From contig OZ219864.1 of NCBI GenBank assembly GCA_964291445.2, positions 434,001 through 498,000 on the forward strand: 64,000 nt of DNA. Reading direction: 5' to 3'. Position 1 is the first letter of the stretch. Every line of letters begins with the position of its first letter. Below, piece by piece: positions 17,546 through 26,037 of the stretch. Below the pieces are notes generated by a model that searched no databases, was not told the DNA's origin, and saw only the letters and a list, made by a program, of their open reading frames with translations. This DNA is from JAPOXR01 sp964291445 (GTDB taxonomy: Bacteria; Pseudomonadota; Alphaproteobacteria; Rhodobacterales; Rhodobacteraceae). The translations under genes were made by a program, and so were the position numbers.

Positions 17546-18571
17546 TTGACGAAACTCTCGACACGCGACAGTCAGCGCTTCTTCCGCTCACCGGACCATT
17601 CCCGGCGGGCGGTGCTGATCTATGGTCCGGATCGCGGGCGGATCGCGCATTTTGCCCAGATGACCGTCGACGGGCTGGCCGGGGAAAATGGTCGCAACGA
17701 GATGCGGATCAGCAAACTCGATGCCGATACGGTTCGCAACAGTTCCGACATCCTCATTTCGCTCCTGAAGTCACAGAGTTTTTTCCCGGGAAGACGTGTG
17801 ATCCACTTCGATGGTGCCGGCAACCTGGCCGCAAACGCGATCGCCAATGCCCTCAAGGTGCAAAATGATGATGATGGCTTCCTGGTGGTGACGGCTGGCA
17901 GCCTGAAGCCGGCATCGGCACTGCGCAAGCTATTCGAGACGCACCGGACCGCCTGCAGTGCACCGGTCTATGCCGATCCATGTTCTGTCGATGACATCAG
18001 GTCAATGGCGCATGCCGCCGGGCTGGCGGCGTTGTCGCCCGGGGCGGCTGATGATCTGGCTGCTTTGCATGGGGGGATTTCGCCGGCCGAGATGCAGCGA
18101 TTGCTCGAAAAGCTGGCGCTGTACAAGGGCGGGGATCGGAGCGAGGTCAGCTCCGATGATGTCGAGGCCTGTGCGCCATTGGCGGAGCAGACCATGCTCG
18201 ACCAGTTGCTGGAGCATGTGGCAGATCGCCAGTCGTCCCGGGTCAGCCCTGCCTTCCGGCAGATGTCCGGCCGGAACAGCGATCCCGTCACCATCTGCAT
18301 CCTGGCGCAGTACATGTTTCGCAGGATTCACCGGGTGGCCATCGACCCCGGCGGCCCGGATGCCGGAGTGGCCGGCCTTCGGCCGCCCGTCTTCGGGCCC
18401 CGGCGCAGCCGATTGCTCCGGCAGGCCCGGATGTGGGGGGAAAGAGGTGCCGAATATGCGCTGAAGGAATTGCTCGCCGCCGACCAGGCGCTCAGATCCG
18501 GTCGCAAGACTCCGGCCGGTCCCCTTGTCGAGCGGGTGCTGATCCGGATCGCCATGGCACGGGGCCGATGA
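17546..18571 (+). CDS. holA: DNA polymerase III, delta subunit
   Basis: 341 residues; the clamp-loader delta subunit that opens the beta clamp. The N-terminus (RRAVLIYGPDRGRIAHFAQ, LDADTV, SFFPGRRVIHFDGAG) matches alphaproteobacterial HolA, and the C-terminal collar region (LLAADQALRSGRKTP...LVERVLIRIA) is well conserved. The start is a TTG at 17546 with only a weak GACGAG ribosome binding site. The stop overlaps the next gene (GST) by ATGA. In many relatives holA follows lptE/leuS, which are not here. Confidence 0.93.
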   Translation: MTKLSTRDSQRFFRSPDHSRRAVLIYGPDRGRIAHFAQMTVDGLAGENGRNEMRISKLDADTVRNSSDILISLLKSQSFFPGRRVIHFDGAGNLAANAIANALKVQNDDDGFLVVTAGSLKPASALRKLFETHRTACSAPVYADPCSVDDIRSMAHAAGLAALSPGAADDLAALHGGISPAEMQRLLEKLALYKGGDRSEVSSDDVEACAPLAEQTMLDQLLEHVADRQSSRVSPAFRQMSGRNSDPVTICILAQYMFRRIHRVAIDPGGPDAGVAGLRPPVFGPRRSRLLRQARMWGERGAEYALKELLAADQALRSGRKTPAGPLVERVLIRIAMARGR

Positions 18572-19164
18572 TGCTGCGTGTCATCGGCTCGAAGCGGAGC
18601 AGGACGTTGCGAGTCCTGTGGCTGCTCGAAGAGTTGCAACTCGAGTATCGGCATGATCCGGCAATGCCGCACTCGGAACAGGTGCTGGCACGCAATCCCT
18701 CCGGAAAGATCCCGGTGCTGGTCGATGGCGACACCATTTTGACCGATAGCACGGCGATCATGACCTACCTGGCCGACCGGCATGGCCGCCTCACCTTTCC
18801 TGCCGGCACGGCGGCGCGGGCAAGGCAGGATGGCTATACCGGGTTGCTGCTTGACGAATTCGATGCCTGCCTTTGGTCGGCGGCAAAACACGGTTTCGTT
18901 CTTCCGGTCGAGCATCGCTGCCCAGAGATCAAGCCGGTGCTTCGCTGGGAGTTTGGCCAGGCGGCGTCGAGGCTTGCCGCCTCCATGCAGGAGGACAGGT
19001 TCCTGGTGGGGGACGAACCGACGATTCCCGACATCATACTTGCACATTGCCTGCTCTGGGCAAGGCTGGCGCGAATGGAACATGGGCAACCGGCGCTTGA
19101 CACTTTCCTCAAACAGATGTGCAAGCGCCCTTCCTTTTCAGCGATTTCAGGGGATTCCCAATGA
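18568..19164 (+). CDS. Glutathione S-transferase family protein
   Basis: 198 residues. The thioredoxin-fold N-terminal domain contains NPSGKIPVL (cis-Pro) and the glutathione-contacting LTDSTAIMTYL. The C-terminal domain is helical (about 85-190). Translation starts at 18568, overlapping holA by ATGA (18571 is an alternative ATG), and its own stop overlaps the next gene by ATGA. This gives a tightly coupled holA-GST-secreted protein operon. Substrate unknown. Confidence 0.9.
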   Translation: MMLRVIGSKRSRTLRVLWLLEELQLEYRHDPAMPHSEQVLARNPSGKIPVLVDGDTILTDSTAIMTYLADRHGRLTFPAGTAARARQDGYTGLLLDEFDACLWSAAKHGFVLPVEHRCPEIKPVLRWEFGQAASRLAASMQEDRFLVGDEPTIPDIILAHCLLWARLARMEHGQPALDTFLKQMCKRPSFSAISGDSQ

Positions 19165-20624
19165 TTCTCGATCGACCCCGCGCGCGTGCCGGTAGCGTGT
19201 TGGCCTTGGTGCTGGCGACGGGTGCGCCGGCCCAGGCCCAGTTTTCGCCGGAAGCTGTTGTCGAATTCTCGCGGGCGTTTGTCGAATTGCAGGGCGGAAC
19301 GCTGACCTGGGACGAACGGCGCGAGGATGGCAGTGACATCGTACTGACCGGAATCGTTGTCGAATTCCCGACCGAAGACGGCACGCTGCGTGCTGGCAGC
19401 GAGGAGATTCGCGTTGTCGGTTCCGGGGGTGGGTCGGTCGCAATCCTTGCTCCCCATGCCTTGACCCTGACCGGAGAATTGCCCGAGGGCAGTAAGCTCC
19501 ACGCCGAAATCGGCCTGGAGAATTCGAAGTTCCTGTTCAGCCAGGACGGGATCATGACCCTCGATGCCGGTCTCTCGGGCCTGTCTGTCGAAAGTGTCGT
19601 TCGGTCCCGCTCCGGCGAAATACTGGTCAGCCATGATTTCGACCTGGCCGGCGGCGGCGTGGACTCGGTCCTTGAATTTGGCCCTGCTGGCGAATTGTCG
19701 ATCACCGCGTCATGGGATTTCAGCTCCCTGTCCGGGGTTTATTCGGACGGACCGGATACCACCACCGGCTACCGGCAAAACGATGTCCGGGGAGAGTTTG
19801 ACATGTCCTACTCGGGCTTCGGGGACGACAAGACCCCGATCGATGTCGTCGTTGACAATTTCGTGATCAGTTCCTCCAGTTCAATTGTAGATGTGTCCGC
19901 CAGCAGGGACGAAGATCGAGTGTCCGTGACGACGGAAACCGGCCCCGGATCCCTGAAGCTGCAAACCGGGCCGGACTCGATGTTGGCAGAGCTCGCGATT
20001 GGCCCGATTGCAGTGACCGTGGATGATGGCAGCCCGGAGCCTGCCATGGGCAGCATCGACGACATCCGGTTTTCGGTAACTGGCAAGGACGATCCCAAGT
20101 CAGACATGACCGAGATTCGGCTGACATTCTCGCATGATGACTTCGAAGTGCAGAACGCCAACGTTTCGGGGGGGCTGGAAGTCCTCGTATTCCTGCTTGC
20201 CGGGCCGGACAGGACGAATCTCGATTACAGGATATTCATGCCGGATGGCTGGTTCGACTTTGAAACCGGAGACGCTGACCTGGAGACGCCCGGTATGCTC
20301 GAAATCGTGGTCAACAGCTTCGAGGTCGAGACATCACTGTTCACGGTTTCGGCAGAAGGTGACCTGCAGGCGACCCGGAGCCTGGCAGGCTGGTTGTTTC
20401 CCACGGGCACCATATCCGTGCGAACGACGGGGCTGGTCACCCTGCATGAGTTGCTGACCTCCGCCGGATCGTCACTCCTCCCCGAGGCCATTGACGAGAA
20501 CAGGAACCTGGTCCCCGCCCTCAGCGTTTTGCGCCTGTTTGGCAGGAAGGGCGAAGACGGATCGCTGAATTTCCTTGTCGAGTCGGACGGAGATCAGCTC
20601 AAGATAAACGGAGTCAAGTTCTGA
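19161..20624 (+). CDS. Secreted DUF2125-like protein
   Basis: 487 residues with a signal peptide (VLALVLATGAPAQA, cleavage before QF). The mature part is beta-rich and acidic with repeated strands, no catalytic motif and no transmembrane helix. It ends with LNFLVESDGDQLKINGVKF, which resembles the C-terminus of alphaproteobacterial DUF2125 proteins, a periplasmic or envelope family of unknown function. Translationally coupled to the GST gene (ATGA at 19161). The family assignment rests on overall pattern and is moderately sure. Confidence 0.7.
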   Translation: MILDRPRARAGSVLALVLATGAPAQAQFSPEAVVEFSRAFVELQGGTLTWDERREDGSDIVLTGIVVEFPTEDGTLRAGSEEIRVVGSGGGSVAILAPHALTLTGELPEGSKLHAEIGLENSKFLFSQDGIMTLDAGLSGLSVESVVRSRSGEILVSHDFDLAGGGVDSVLEFGPAGELSITASWDFSSLSGVYSDGPDTTTGYRQNDVRGEFDMSYSGFGDDKTPIDVVVDNFVISSSSSIVDVSASRDEDRVSVTTETGPGSLKLQTGPDSMLAELAIGPIAVTVDDGSPEPAMGSIDDIRFSVTGKDDPKSDMTEIRLTFSHDDFEVQNANVSGGLEVLVFLLAGPDRTNLDYRIFMPDGWFDFETGDADLETPGMLEIVVNSFEVETSLFTVSAEGDLQATRSLAGWLFPTGTISVRTTGLVTLHELLTSAGSSLLPEAIDENRNLVPALSVLRLFGRKGEDGSLNFLVESDGDQLKINGVKF

Positions 20625-20674
20625 TCGATCCATTGGTTGGCAGGTTCTGCCCCCGGCGAATGCAGTGAGGTAAC

Positions 20675-22021
20675 ATGGAGGGTCGATTGTCAGTTTCCGC
20701 CGAAGCAGTCCTGTCGGAAGCCCTGCAGGCCGGAGGCGACTCCGCCGATGCCATTGTTGTCAGGGACCGGTCGGTGTCGGTCGATGTCAGGAACTCCGGG
20801 ATGGAACATTTGGAGAGGTCTGACAGCATCGCGGTTGGGTTGCGGGTCCTGGTCGGCAAACGCCAGGCCTGTGTCTCGGCATCCGATTCCAGTCCGCAGA
20901 CGGTCGAGCGCATGGCGCGGCAGGCGGTGGCCATGGCCCGCGAGGCGCCCGAGGATCCGTATGCCGGTCTGGCGGAAGCCGGGCAGTTGGCGACGGATCT
21001 CGATCTCGAGGCGCTGGAATTGTGCGACCGCTCGGAGGAAATTCCGGTCGAGACGCTGTTTGACCGGGCCCTCCGGGCCGAACAGGCGGCCCTGGCGGTG
21101 GACGGGGTGGATGCGGTCAGCGCATCATCGGCCGGACAGGGGTACTCGACCGTCGAGCTTGCTGCCACCAACGGATTTTCCGGCCGCGTCGAGCGAAGCT
21201 ACTCGGCCTGTTTCTGCTCGGCCATCGCCGGTACCGGCCTGGAAATGGAGGTCGATCACCATGGCGAGATGCGGGTCTTCGATGCCGACTTGGCGGGACC
21301 GGAGGAGATCGGCAGGATTGCAGGTGAACGGGCGGCCGAACGCTTCGGGCCAACCCGGCCGGTAACCGGCGCCTGCCCGGTCATCTTCGACGAGCGGGTC
21401 GCTTCCAGCCTGGTCTCCCACCTGCTGGGGGCAATCAACGGCTCGGCAATCACCCGCGGGGCCAGCTGGCTTCGTGATGCACTAGGTGAGGCCGTGTTGC
21501 CTGCGGGGCTGGATATCGTCGAGGAGCCGCTCAGGCCACGCGCGTTGTCATCACGGCCTTTCGATGCCGAGGGCCTGCCGCGGCGACAGCGAAGGCTGGT
21601 GTCGGACGGCACGCTCAGGAGCTGGATCCTCGACCTTGCCACGGCCCGCAAGCTCGGAATGGACAGCACGGCAAATGCCTCCCGCAACCCGTCGGCGCCG
21701 CCATCGCCATCGGTCTCGAACATTGCCATGACCCGGGGAGAGGGCGATCGGGACCAGCTGGCGGCGGAAATGGGAACCGGCCTGATCGTGACCTCGATGA
21801 TCGGCGCCACCATCAACCCGACCACCGGCGACTATTCCAGGGGGGCAAGCGGGTTATGGGTAGAGCATGGCCAGGTGACGGGACCGGTCTCAGGTTTCAC
21901 CATTGCCGGCAATCTTCGGCAGATGCTGAAGACGCTGCGGCCCGGGAATGATGTTCAGCCATTCAGGCGGTTCCAGGTTCCCAGTCTTCTGGTAGAAGGC
22001 CTGGTCGTTGCCGGCGAGTGA
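20675..22021 (+). CDS. pmbA: TldD/PmbA family protein (PmbA/TldE)
   Basis: 448 residues. PmbA (TldE) forms a heterodimeric protease with TldD that degrades unfolded or modified peptides and matures RiPPs. TldE lacks the zinc site, which is in TldD, and indeed no HExxxH is seen here. Family features are SDSIAVGLRVLVGKRQACVSASD near the N-terminus and MGTGLIVTSMIGATINPTTGDYSRGASGLWVEHG at the C-terminus (positions about 370-404). GAGG lies 5 bases before the ATG. No tldD is present in the window. Confidence 0.93.
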   Translation: MEGRLSVSAEAVLSEALQAGGDSADAIVVRDRSVSVDVRNSGMEHLERSDSIAVGLRVLVGKRQACVSASDSSPQTVERMARQAVAMAREAPEDPYAGLAEAGQLATDLDLEALELCDRSEEIPVETLFDRALRAEQAALAVDGVDAVSASSAGQGYSTVELAATNGFSGRVERSYSACFCSAIAGTGLEMEVDHHGEMRVFDADLAGPEEIGRIAGERAAERFGPTRPVTGACPVIFDERVASSLVSHLLGAINGSAITRGASWLRDALGEAVLPAGLDIVEEPLRPRALSSRPFDAEGLPRRQRRLVSDGTLRSWILDLATARKLGMDSTANASRNPSAPPSPSVSNIAMTRGEGDRDQLAAEMGTGLIVTSMIGATINPTTGDYSRGASGLWVEHGQVTGPVSGFTIAGNLRQMLKTLRPGNDVQPFRRFQVPSLLVEGLVVAGE

Positions 22022-22064
22022 CCGGATCGTCAACGCAGATCGAAAGCGACGAAAGGAGGCAATA

Positions 22065-22328
22065 ATGGCCCGACGATTGCACCTGGTTTTCGGTGGAGAA
22101 TTGCTTGATCCGACCACGGCGCGGTTTCGTGACCTGGAAGGGGTCGAGGTTGTCGGCCTCTTCTCCGACTACGCATCGGCATTCGATGCCTGGAAGGAGG
22201 CTTCGCAGCGCACGGTCGACAATGCGTTGATGCGCTATTTCATTGCCCGCCTGGGCAAGGTTGACGGCAAACCGGTTGCCGCCACGGCGGAGGATGGTCC
22301 GGGCGGCGGCGGGCCGGACCATGACTAG
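22065..22328 (+). CDS. DUF4170 family protein
   Basis: 87 residues, starting at 22065 after a strong AAAGGAGG site. The conserved pattern RLHLVFGGELLDP...VVGLFSDYASAFDAWK...TVDNALMRYFIARL matches the alphaproteobacterial DUF4170 family. It is normally found, as here, between pmbA/inositol-monophosphatase and waaA. Function unknown. The C-terminal GPGGGGPDHD tail is low complexity and its DNA is partly repeated just downstream. The monophosphatase gene that often separates pmbA from DUF4170 is absent. Confidence 0.88.
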   Translation: MARRLHLVFGGELLDPTTARFRDLEGVEVVGLFSDYASAFDAWKEASQRTVDNALMRYFIARLGKVDGKPVAATAEDGPGGGGPDHD

Positions 22329-22374
22329 TCCAGTTTCGGCCGGCAATCCGGTGGATGGTCCGGGCGGCGGCGGG
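22292..22374. repeat. 22-bp direct repeat pair
   Basis: A 22-base Gly-codon-rich segment beginning ggatggtccgggcgg at 22292-22313 is repeated exactly at 22353-22374, a 61-base offset. The first copy encodes the tail of the DUF4170 protein and the second lies just before waaA. Confidence 0.85.
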
Positions 22375-22455
22375 CAGAACCGGTAATGGGTCATTCGCTC
22401 GGCCTGGCTGCATATCTGGCGGTGTCGGCGCGAGCGGACCACCGGGCGCAGCAAG

Positions 22456-23688
22456 GTGCTTCACCGGCGGCTTGCCGGGGGCAAGGAGGACCAGGGCCGC
22501 AGCGAGGAGCGGCTGGGCGTGCCCGGCAAGCCCCGTCCGCGGGGAAGGATGGTCTGGTTCCACTCGGCCAGTGTCGGTGAAGTGATATCCGTTCTCCGGG
22601 TCGTCGAGGAAATTGCCCGGTTGCGGGCCGATATCGGCTTCCTGATCACCACCGGCACCCTGTCCTCGGCCGAATTGCTGCAGACGCGCATGCCCGAGAG
22701 GACCCTCCACCAATATGTCCCCTACGACACAAGAAGCGCGGTGGAGAAATTCCTCGATTACTGGAGGCCGTCGATCGGCATCTGGACCGAAAGCGAGTTG
22801 TGGCCAACGCTGATCTGCGAATCCCATCGCCGGCAGATCCCGCTGCTGTTCGTGAATGCCCGGATGTCGGAAAAATCATATCGTCGCTGGCGGTGGATCC
22901 CCGGCTTTGCTGCCTCGCTCCTTCGCCGGTTCGACGGGGCGCTCTGCCAGGACAACAGGACCGGCCGCTACCTGCGCCGGCTGGGCTTGCCAGCCGAGCG
23001 GATCGATGTCACCGGTTCGCTGAAGAGGGGCGCCGGCGCATTGCCCTGCAATCCCGAAGACCACGACTCCTTTCTGAGCGCGGTAGACGGGCGGACGATC
23101 TGGCTGGCGGCCTCGACCCATGAAGGCGAGGAGGAGCTGGTCGGCCAGGCCCACTCGCTTCTGGAGCAGCGCCACCAGGGCATCCTGCTGGTGCTGGTGC
23201 CAAGGCATCCAGAGCGTGGCCAGGGGATCGGTGAGCGGCTGACCAGCCTCGGATACCGGGTCCGGCTGCGGTCGAAAGGCGAGCTGCCGTCCAGTGGCGA
23301 CCAAATCTATGTCGCCGACACCTTCGGCGAACTCGGGCTCTGGTACCGGGTGGCGCCGGTCAGTTTCGTCGGAGGCTCGATGGTGGAATCGGGCGGCCAC
23401 AACCCCTATGAACCGGCACTCCTGGAGTCGGTGATCCTGCATGGACCACATGTGGGCAATTTTGCCCAGGATTTCGCAAAATTCAGCACGGCCGGAGCTG
23501 CCCGCCAGATCGAGACACCGGCCGATCTCGCCAATGCCGTTGATGACATGCTTGATCCCGACCTGGCCAGGAAGATGACCGGCGCCGCGCTTTCCGTCTG
23601 CTCCGGGGGCGAGGCCATCGTCCACCTGGTGGCCGAGAGAATCCTCGCCCGGATTCCAGCTGGCGGCGGAGCCAATGAAGCAGCCTGA
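22456..23688 (+). CDS. waaA: 3-deoxy-D-manno-octulosonic acid (Kdo) transferase
   Basis: Transfers Kdo from CMP-Kdo to lipid A precursor at the cytoplasmic face of the inner membrane. The open frame of 410 residues begins at a GTG with no ribosome binding site, at KVLHRRLAGGKED. It carries the GT30 hallmarks WFHSASVGE, ESELWPTL, NARMSEKSYRRW, FVGGSMVESGGHNPYEPALL and GPHVGNF. An ATG at 22386 in a different frame encodes MGHSLGLAAYLAV, a plausible natural N-terminus. A one-base indel around 22436-22456 has therefore probably split the 5' end. It overlaps lpxK by 14 bases. Confidence 0.9.
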   Translation: MLHRRLAGGKEDQGRSEERLGVPGKPRPRGRMVWFHSASVGEVISVLRVVEEIARLRADIGFLITTGTLSSAELLQTRMPERTLHQYVPYDTRSAVEKFLDYWRPSIGIWTESELWPTLICESHRRQIPLLFVNARMSEKSYRRWRWIPGFAASLLRRFDGALCQDNRTGRYLRRLGLPAERIDVTGSLKRGAGALPCNPEDHDSFLSAVDGRTIWLAASTHEGEEELVGQAHSLLEQRHQGILLVLVPRHPERGQGIGERLTSLGYRVRLRSKGELPSSGDQIYVADTFGELGLWYRVAPVSFVGGSMVESGGHNPYEPALLESVILHGPHVGNFAQDFAKFSTAGAARQIETPADLANAVDDMLDPDLARKMTGAALSVCSGGEAIVHLVAERILARIPAGGGANEAA

Positions 23689-24823
23689 GTTCTGGTTCCG
23701 GCCGCCGGGGCTGCTCTCCACCCTGTTTTCACCGGTTGCGGCGCTATGGAGTTCGACAACCCGCCTCCGGCTCGAGCGCGGCCAGCGCTGGCAGGCCGGG
23801 GTACCGGTGATCTGCATTGGCAATCTCAATATCGGCGGCACCGGCAAGACACCGACGGCGATGGCGATGGCCCAGAGACTGGCTGCACGCGGCGAGACCC
23901 CGCATTTTGTCACCAGGGGTTATGGCGGGTCGCTGCACGGGCCGGCAAGGGTTGATCCCGACCGGCATACCGCCAGCGATGTCGGCGACGAGGCATTGCT
24001 GCTCGCCGCCTTTGCGCCTACCTGGATTGGTCGCCAGCGGCAGGCTGCCGCCAGCCTGGCCACCGATGCCGGCGCCAGCGTCATCATTCTCGACGACGGA
24101 TACCAGGATGCGTCCATTCTCCACGACCTGTCGATCATCGTCGTCGATGCCAGGAGGGGATTTGGCAATGAACGTGTGCTGCCGTCCGGGCCGCTCCGCG
24201 AGCCGGTTGCCGCCGGGTTGCGCCGGGCCCAGCTGGTGGTGGCGATCAGCGATGGCGACACGGACGAATTTCGCCGCCGGTGGTTGCCCGGCATCGACCT
24301 GCCGGTTGTCGGCGGCCGCATGACTCCCCTGCCGACCGGGATTGACTGGGAGGGAGAACGGGTGCTGGCATTTGCCGGCATCGGCGACCCGGCCAAATTC
24401 TTTGCCAGTCTCGAGACGCTGGGCGCGGATCTCGTCAAGGCGGTGCCGCTTGGCGATCACCAGCCACTGACCGGCCGGTTGCTGTCACGGCTGGAGAGCA
24501 CCGCCAGGGCAGCATCGGCAAGGATGGTGACGACCGAGAAGGACGCGGTGCGGCTGGATGCCGGGTGGCGCAGCCGGGTCCTCACCCTGCCGGTCCGCCT
24601 GGAACTCGAGGACTGGTCGCAGATTGACGCCCCTGCTCACGGAGACGGGAATACCTCCCGCTGCCGCCGGCTGATCAACGCAAAATCAACTTGCCCGCAT
24701 TGGGCAGAACCGCACGGGTTGCTGTCTCGCCCGACACGACTCGGAGCGCCCGCGGGCACGTCCATGCCTTGTCACTGCATCGACAGGCCTCGGAGGGCCG
24801 AAAGGGACGGCCTCACTCGGTGA
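23675..24823 (+). CDS. lpxK: Tetraacyldisaccharide 4'-kinase
   Basis: Phosphorylates the lipid A disaccharide at the 4' position, at the inner membrane. It begins PEFWFRPPGLLSTLFSP, has the P-loop GGTGKTP (54-60), then TRGYGG, DVGDEALLLA, LDDGYQ and MVTTEKDAVRL, all family hallmarks. After residue about 319 (WSQIDA) the frame reads into an unlikely Cys/Arg/Pro tail and overruns the convergent dsbA-like gene. If the CCCC run at 24630-24633 were three C, the protein would end 14 residues later as ...LLTETGIPPAAAG. A frameshift at this run is therefore likely. First 319 residues are secure. Confidence 0.93.
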   Translation: MKQPEFWFRPPGLLSTLFSPVAALWSSTTRLRLERGQRWQAGVPVICIGNLNIGGTGKTPTAMAMAQRLAARGETPHFVTRGYGGSLHGPARVDPDRHTASDVGDEALLLAAFAPTWIGRQRQAAASLATDAGASVIILDDGYQDASILHDLSIIVVDARRGFGNERVLPSGPLREPVAAGLRRAQLVVAISDGDTDEFRRRWLPGIDLPVVGGRMTPLPTGIDWEGERVLAFAGIGDPAKFFASLETLGADLVKAVPLGDHQPLTGRLLSRLESTARAASARMVTTEKDAVRLDAGWRSRVLTLPVRLELEDWSQIDAPAHGDGNTSRCRRLINAKSTCPHWAEPHGLLSRPTRLGAPAGTSMPCHCIDRPRRAERDGLTR

Positions 24824-25460
24824 GATGCGAATCCAGGATTTCGGCGAAATCGTCATATGACATGTTCGAGTAGCGTTCGCCGTCGATGACAAAAGACGGG
24901 GTCGAGTCGATATTGTCCTCGGCCAGATGTTCCAGTTGGGTGTTGTACAGCATCTCGGCATTGGCCGCATCGGACAGGCAACCCTGGATCTCTTCCATGG
25001 TCAGCCCTGCCGCCATGCCGATGCCAGACAGGCGCTCGACAATTGCTGCCGGGCTCTCCTGCCGCGACCAGCCATCCTGCCGGGCAAACAGCATGTCACT
25101 GATGCCGAAGTATTTTTCCCTGCCGCCACAGCGGGCAATGATCGCCGCCCACAAGGCAGGGCGATTGAAATAGGTTTCGCGGACCCGGTAGAGTATCCGG
25201 CCGGTGTCGATATATTCCCGCTTCAGGCGGGGATAGACCGTCTCGTGAAAATTCTTGCAGTGCGGGCAGGTGAACATGAGGTATTCGGTGACCACCAGCT
25301 GCGCATCCGGGTTGCCCAGCGTCATTTCCACGTAGCCGGACTCATCGGCAGCGGCGGTGATCGAGCCGGACAGCGCCACCATTGCGGTGGCAGCGGCGGC
25401 GGCGCCAAACAACCTGCGGCTCAATCTGTACATTCCGTTGGGCTCCCCTTGGCTAACCAT
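24813..25460 (-). CDS. DsbA-family thiol:disulfide oxidoreductase
   Basis: 215 residues. The start at 25460 is backed by a strong AGGAGGAAGG site; an internal ATG at 25433 is possible. A signal sequence (LFGAAAAATAMVALSGSITAAA) sends it to the periplasm. Thioredoxin fold with the active-site CPHC (Cys65, Cys68), a helical insertion, and the cis-Pro loop in DSTPSFVID. Single-domain DsbA/Com1-like enzymes of this kind oxidise or isomerise disulfides in secreted proteins. It overlaps DUF721 upstream by 8 bases and, because of the lpxK frame problem, appears to overlap lpxK at its end. Confidence 0.92.
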   Translation of the reverse strand: MVSQGEPNGMYRLSRRLFGAAAAATAMVALSGSITAAADESGYVEMTLGNPDAQLVVTEYLMFTCPHCKNFHETVYPRLKREYIDTGRILYRVRETYFNRPALWAAIIARCGGREKYFGISDMLFARQDGWSRQESPAAIVERLSGIGMAAGLTMEEIQGCLSDAANAEMLYNTQLEHLAEDNIDSTPSFVIDGERYSNMSYDDFAEILDSHLTE

Positions 25461-25962
25461 GCCTTCCTCCTATTGATTTTCCCAGGCCAAGCAACTGCCT
25501 TCGCAATTCCTCATCCTCGATATCCGCAACCATCTCCTCCAACTCCCTGATACGGGCCGGGTCCAGAGGAATTCGGGCGGGCGGCGGCGTATCAGCCCTG
25601 GGCCGCTCCCGGCTGGTCTGGGTAATCATGATCGAACCGATAGCCCGATAGCCATAGCTGGAATTGATTCGCTTGATCAGCCAGGGGGTCTGCATCCGGA
25701 TTTCCTGCGAGACCGCCCCCGCCACCTCCAGCACCAGGGTGGAGCCGGTTTGTCCGCCATCATGGTGGATGCGCACCGGTCGGGAAATCCTGGCCATGTC
25801 GGCACCGGCAATCTCCTCCCAGCCGGTCAGCAATGACGTGACGGCAAATCCCTGCCGGGCGGCGGCATCCCGGATGCCATCCCGGACCAGCGCCGATACA
25901 TGCTCCATCCTCCCGACTTTCCTGTCGGGGGAAAACTGCTGGCCATTTCCGGAGTCAGGCAT
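25453..25962 (-). CDS. DUF721 (DciA-like) domain protein
   Basis: 169 residues from the ATG at 25962 (AGGAAGG about 9 bases upstream); the frame is open to 26019. The DUF721 core runs from about residue 20 (HVSALVRDGIRDAAARQGFAV) to about 110: WEEIAGADMARISRPVRI, LVLEVAGAVSQEIRMQTPWLIKRINSSYGYRAIGSI. DciA-type DUF721 proteins act as loaders or operators of the replicative helicase DnaB. Alphaproteobacterial versions next to mutY and a dsbA-like gene are common, but their role is less studied. Divergent to mutY with a 75-base gap. Confidence 0.88.
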   Translation of the reverse strand: MPDSGNGQQFSPDRKVGRMEHVSALVRDGIRDAAARQGFAVTSLLTGWEEIAGADMARISRPVRIHHDGGQTGSTLVLEVAGAVSQEIRMQTPWLIKRINSSYGYRAIGSIMITQTSRERPRADTPPPARIPLDPARIRELEEMVADIEDEELRRQLLGLGKSIGGRHG

Positions 25963-26037
25963 GATAGTCGGCCTTCCTGTACGAGGCCGGTTTATAGCGC
26001 AAACCGGCGGAATTTGCATCCCGGTATCCGGCAGCTG

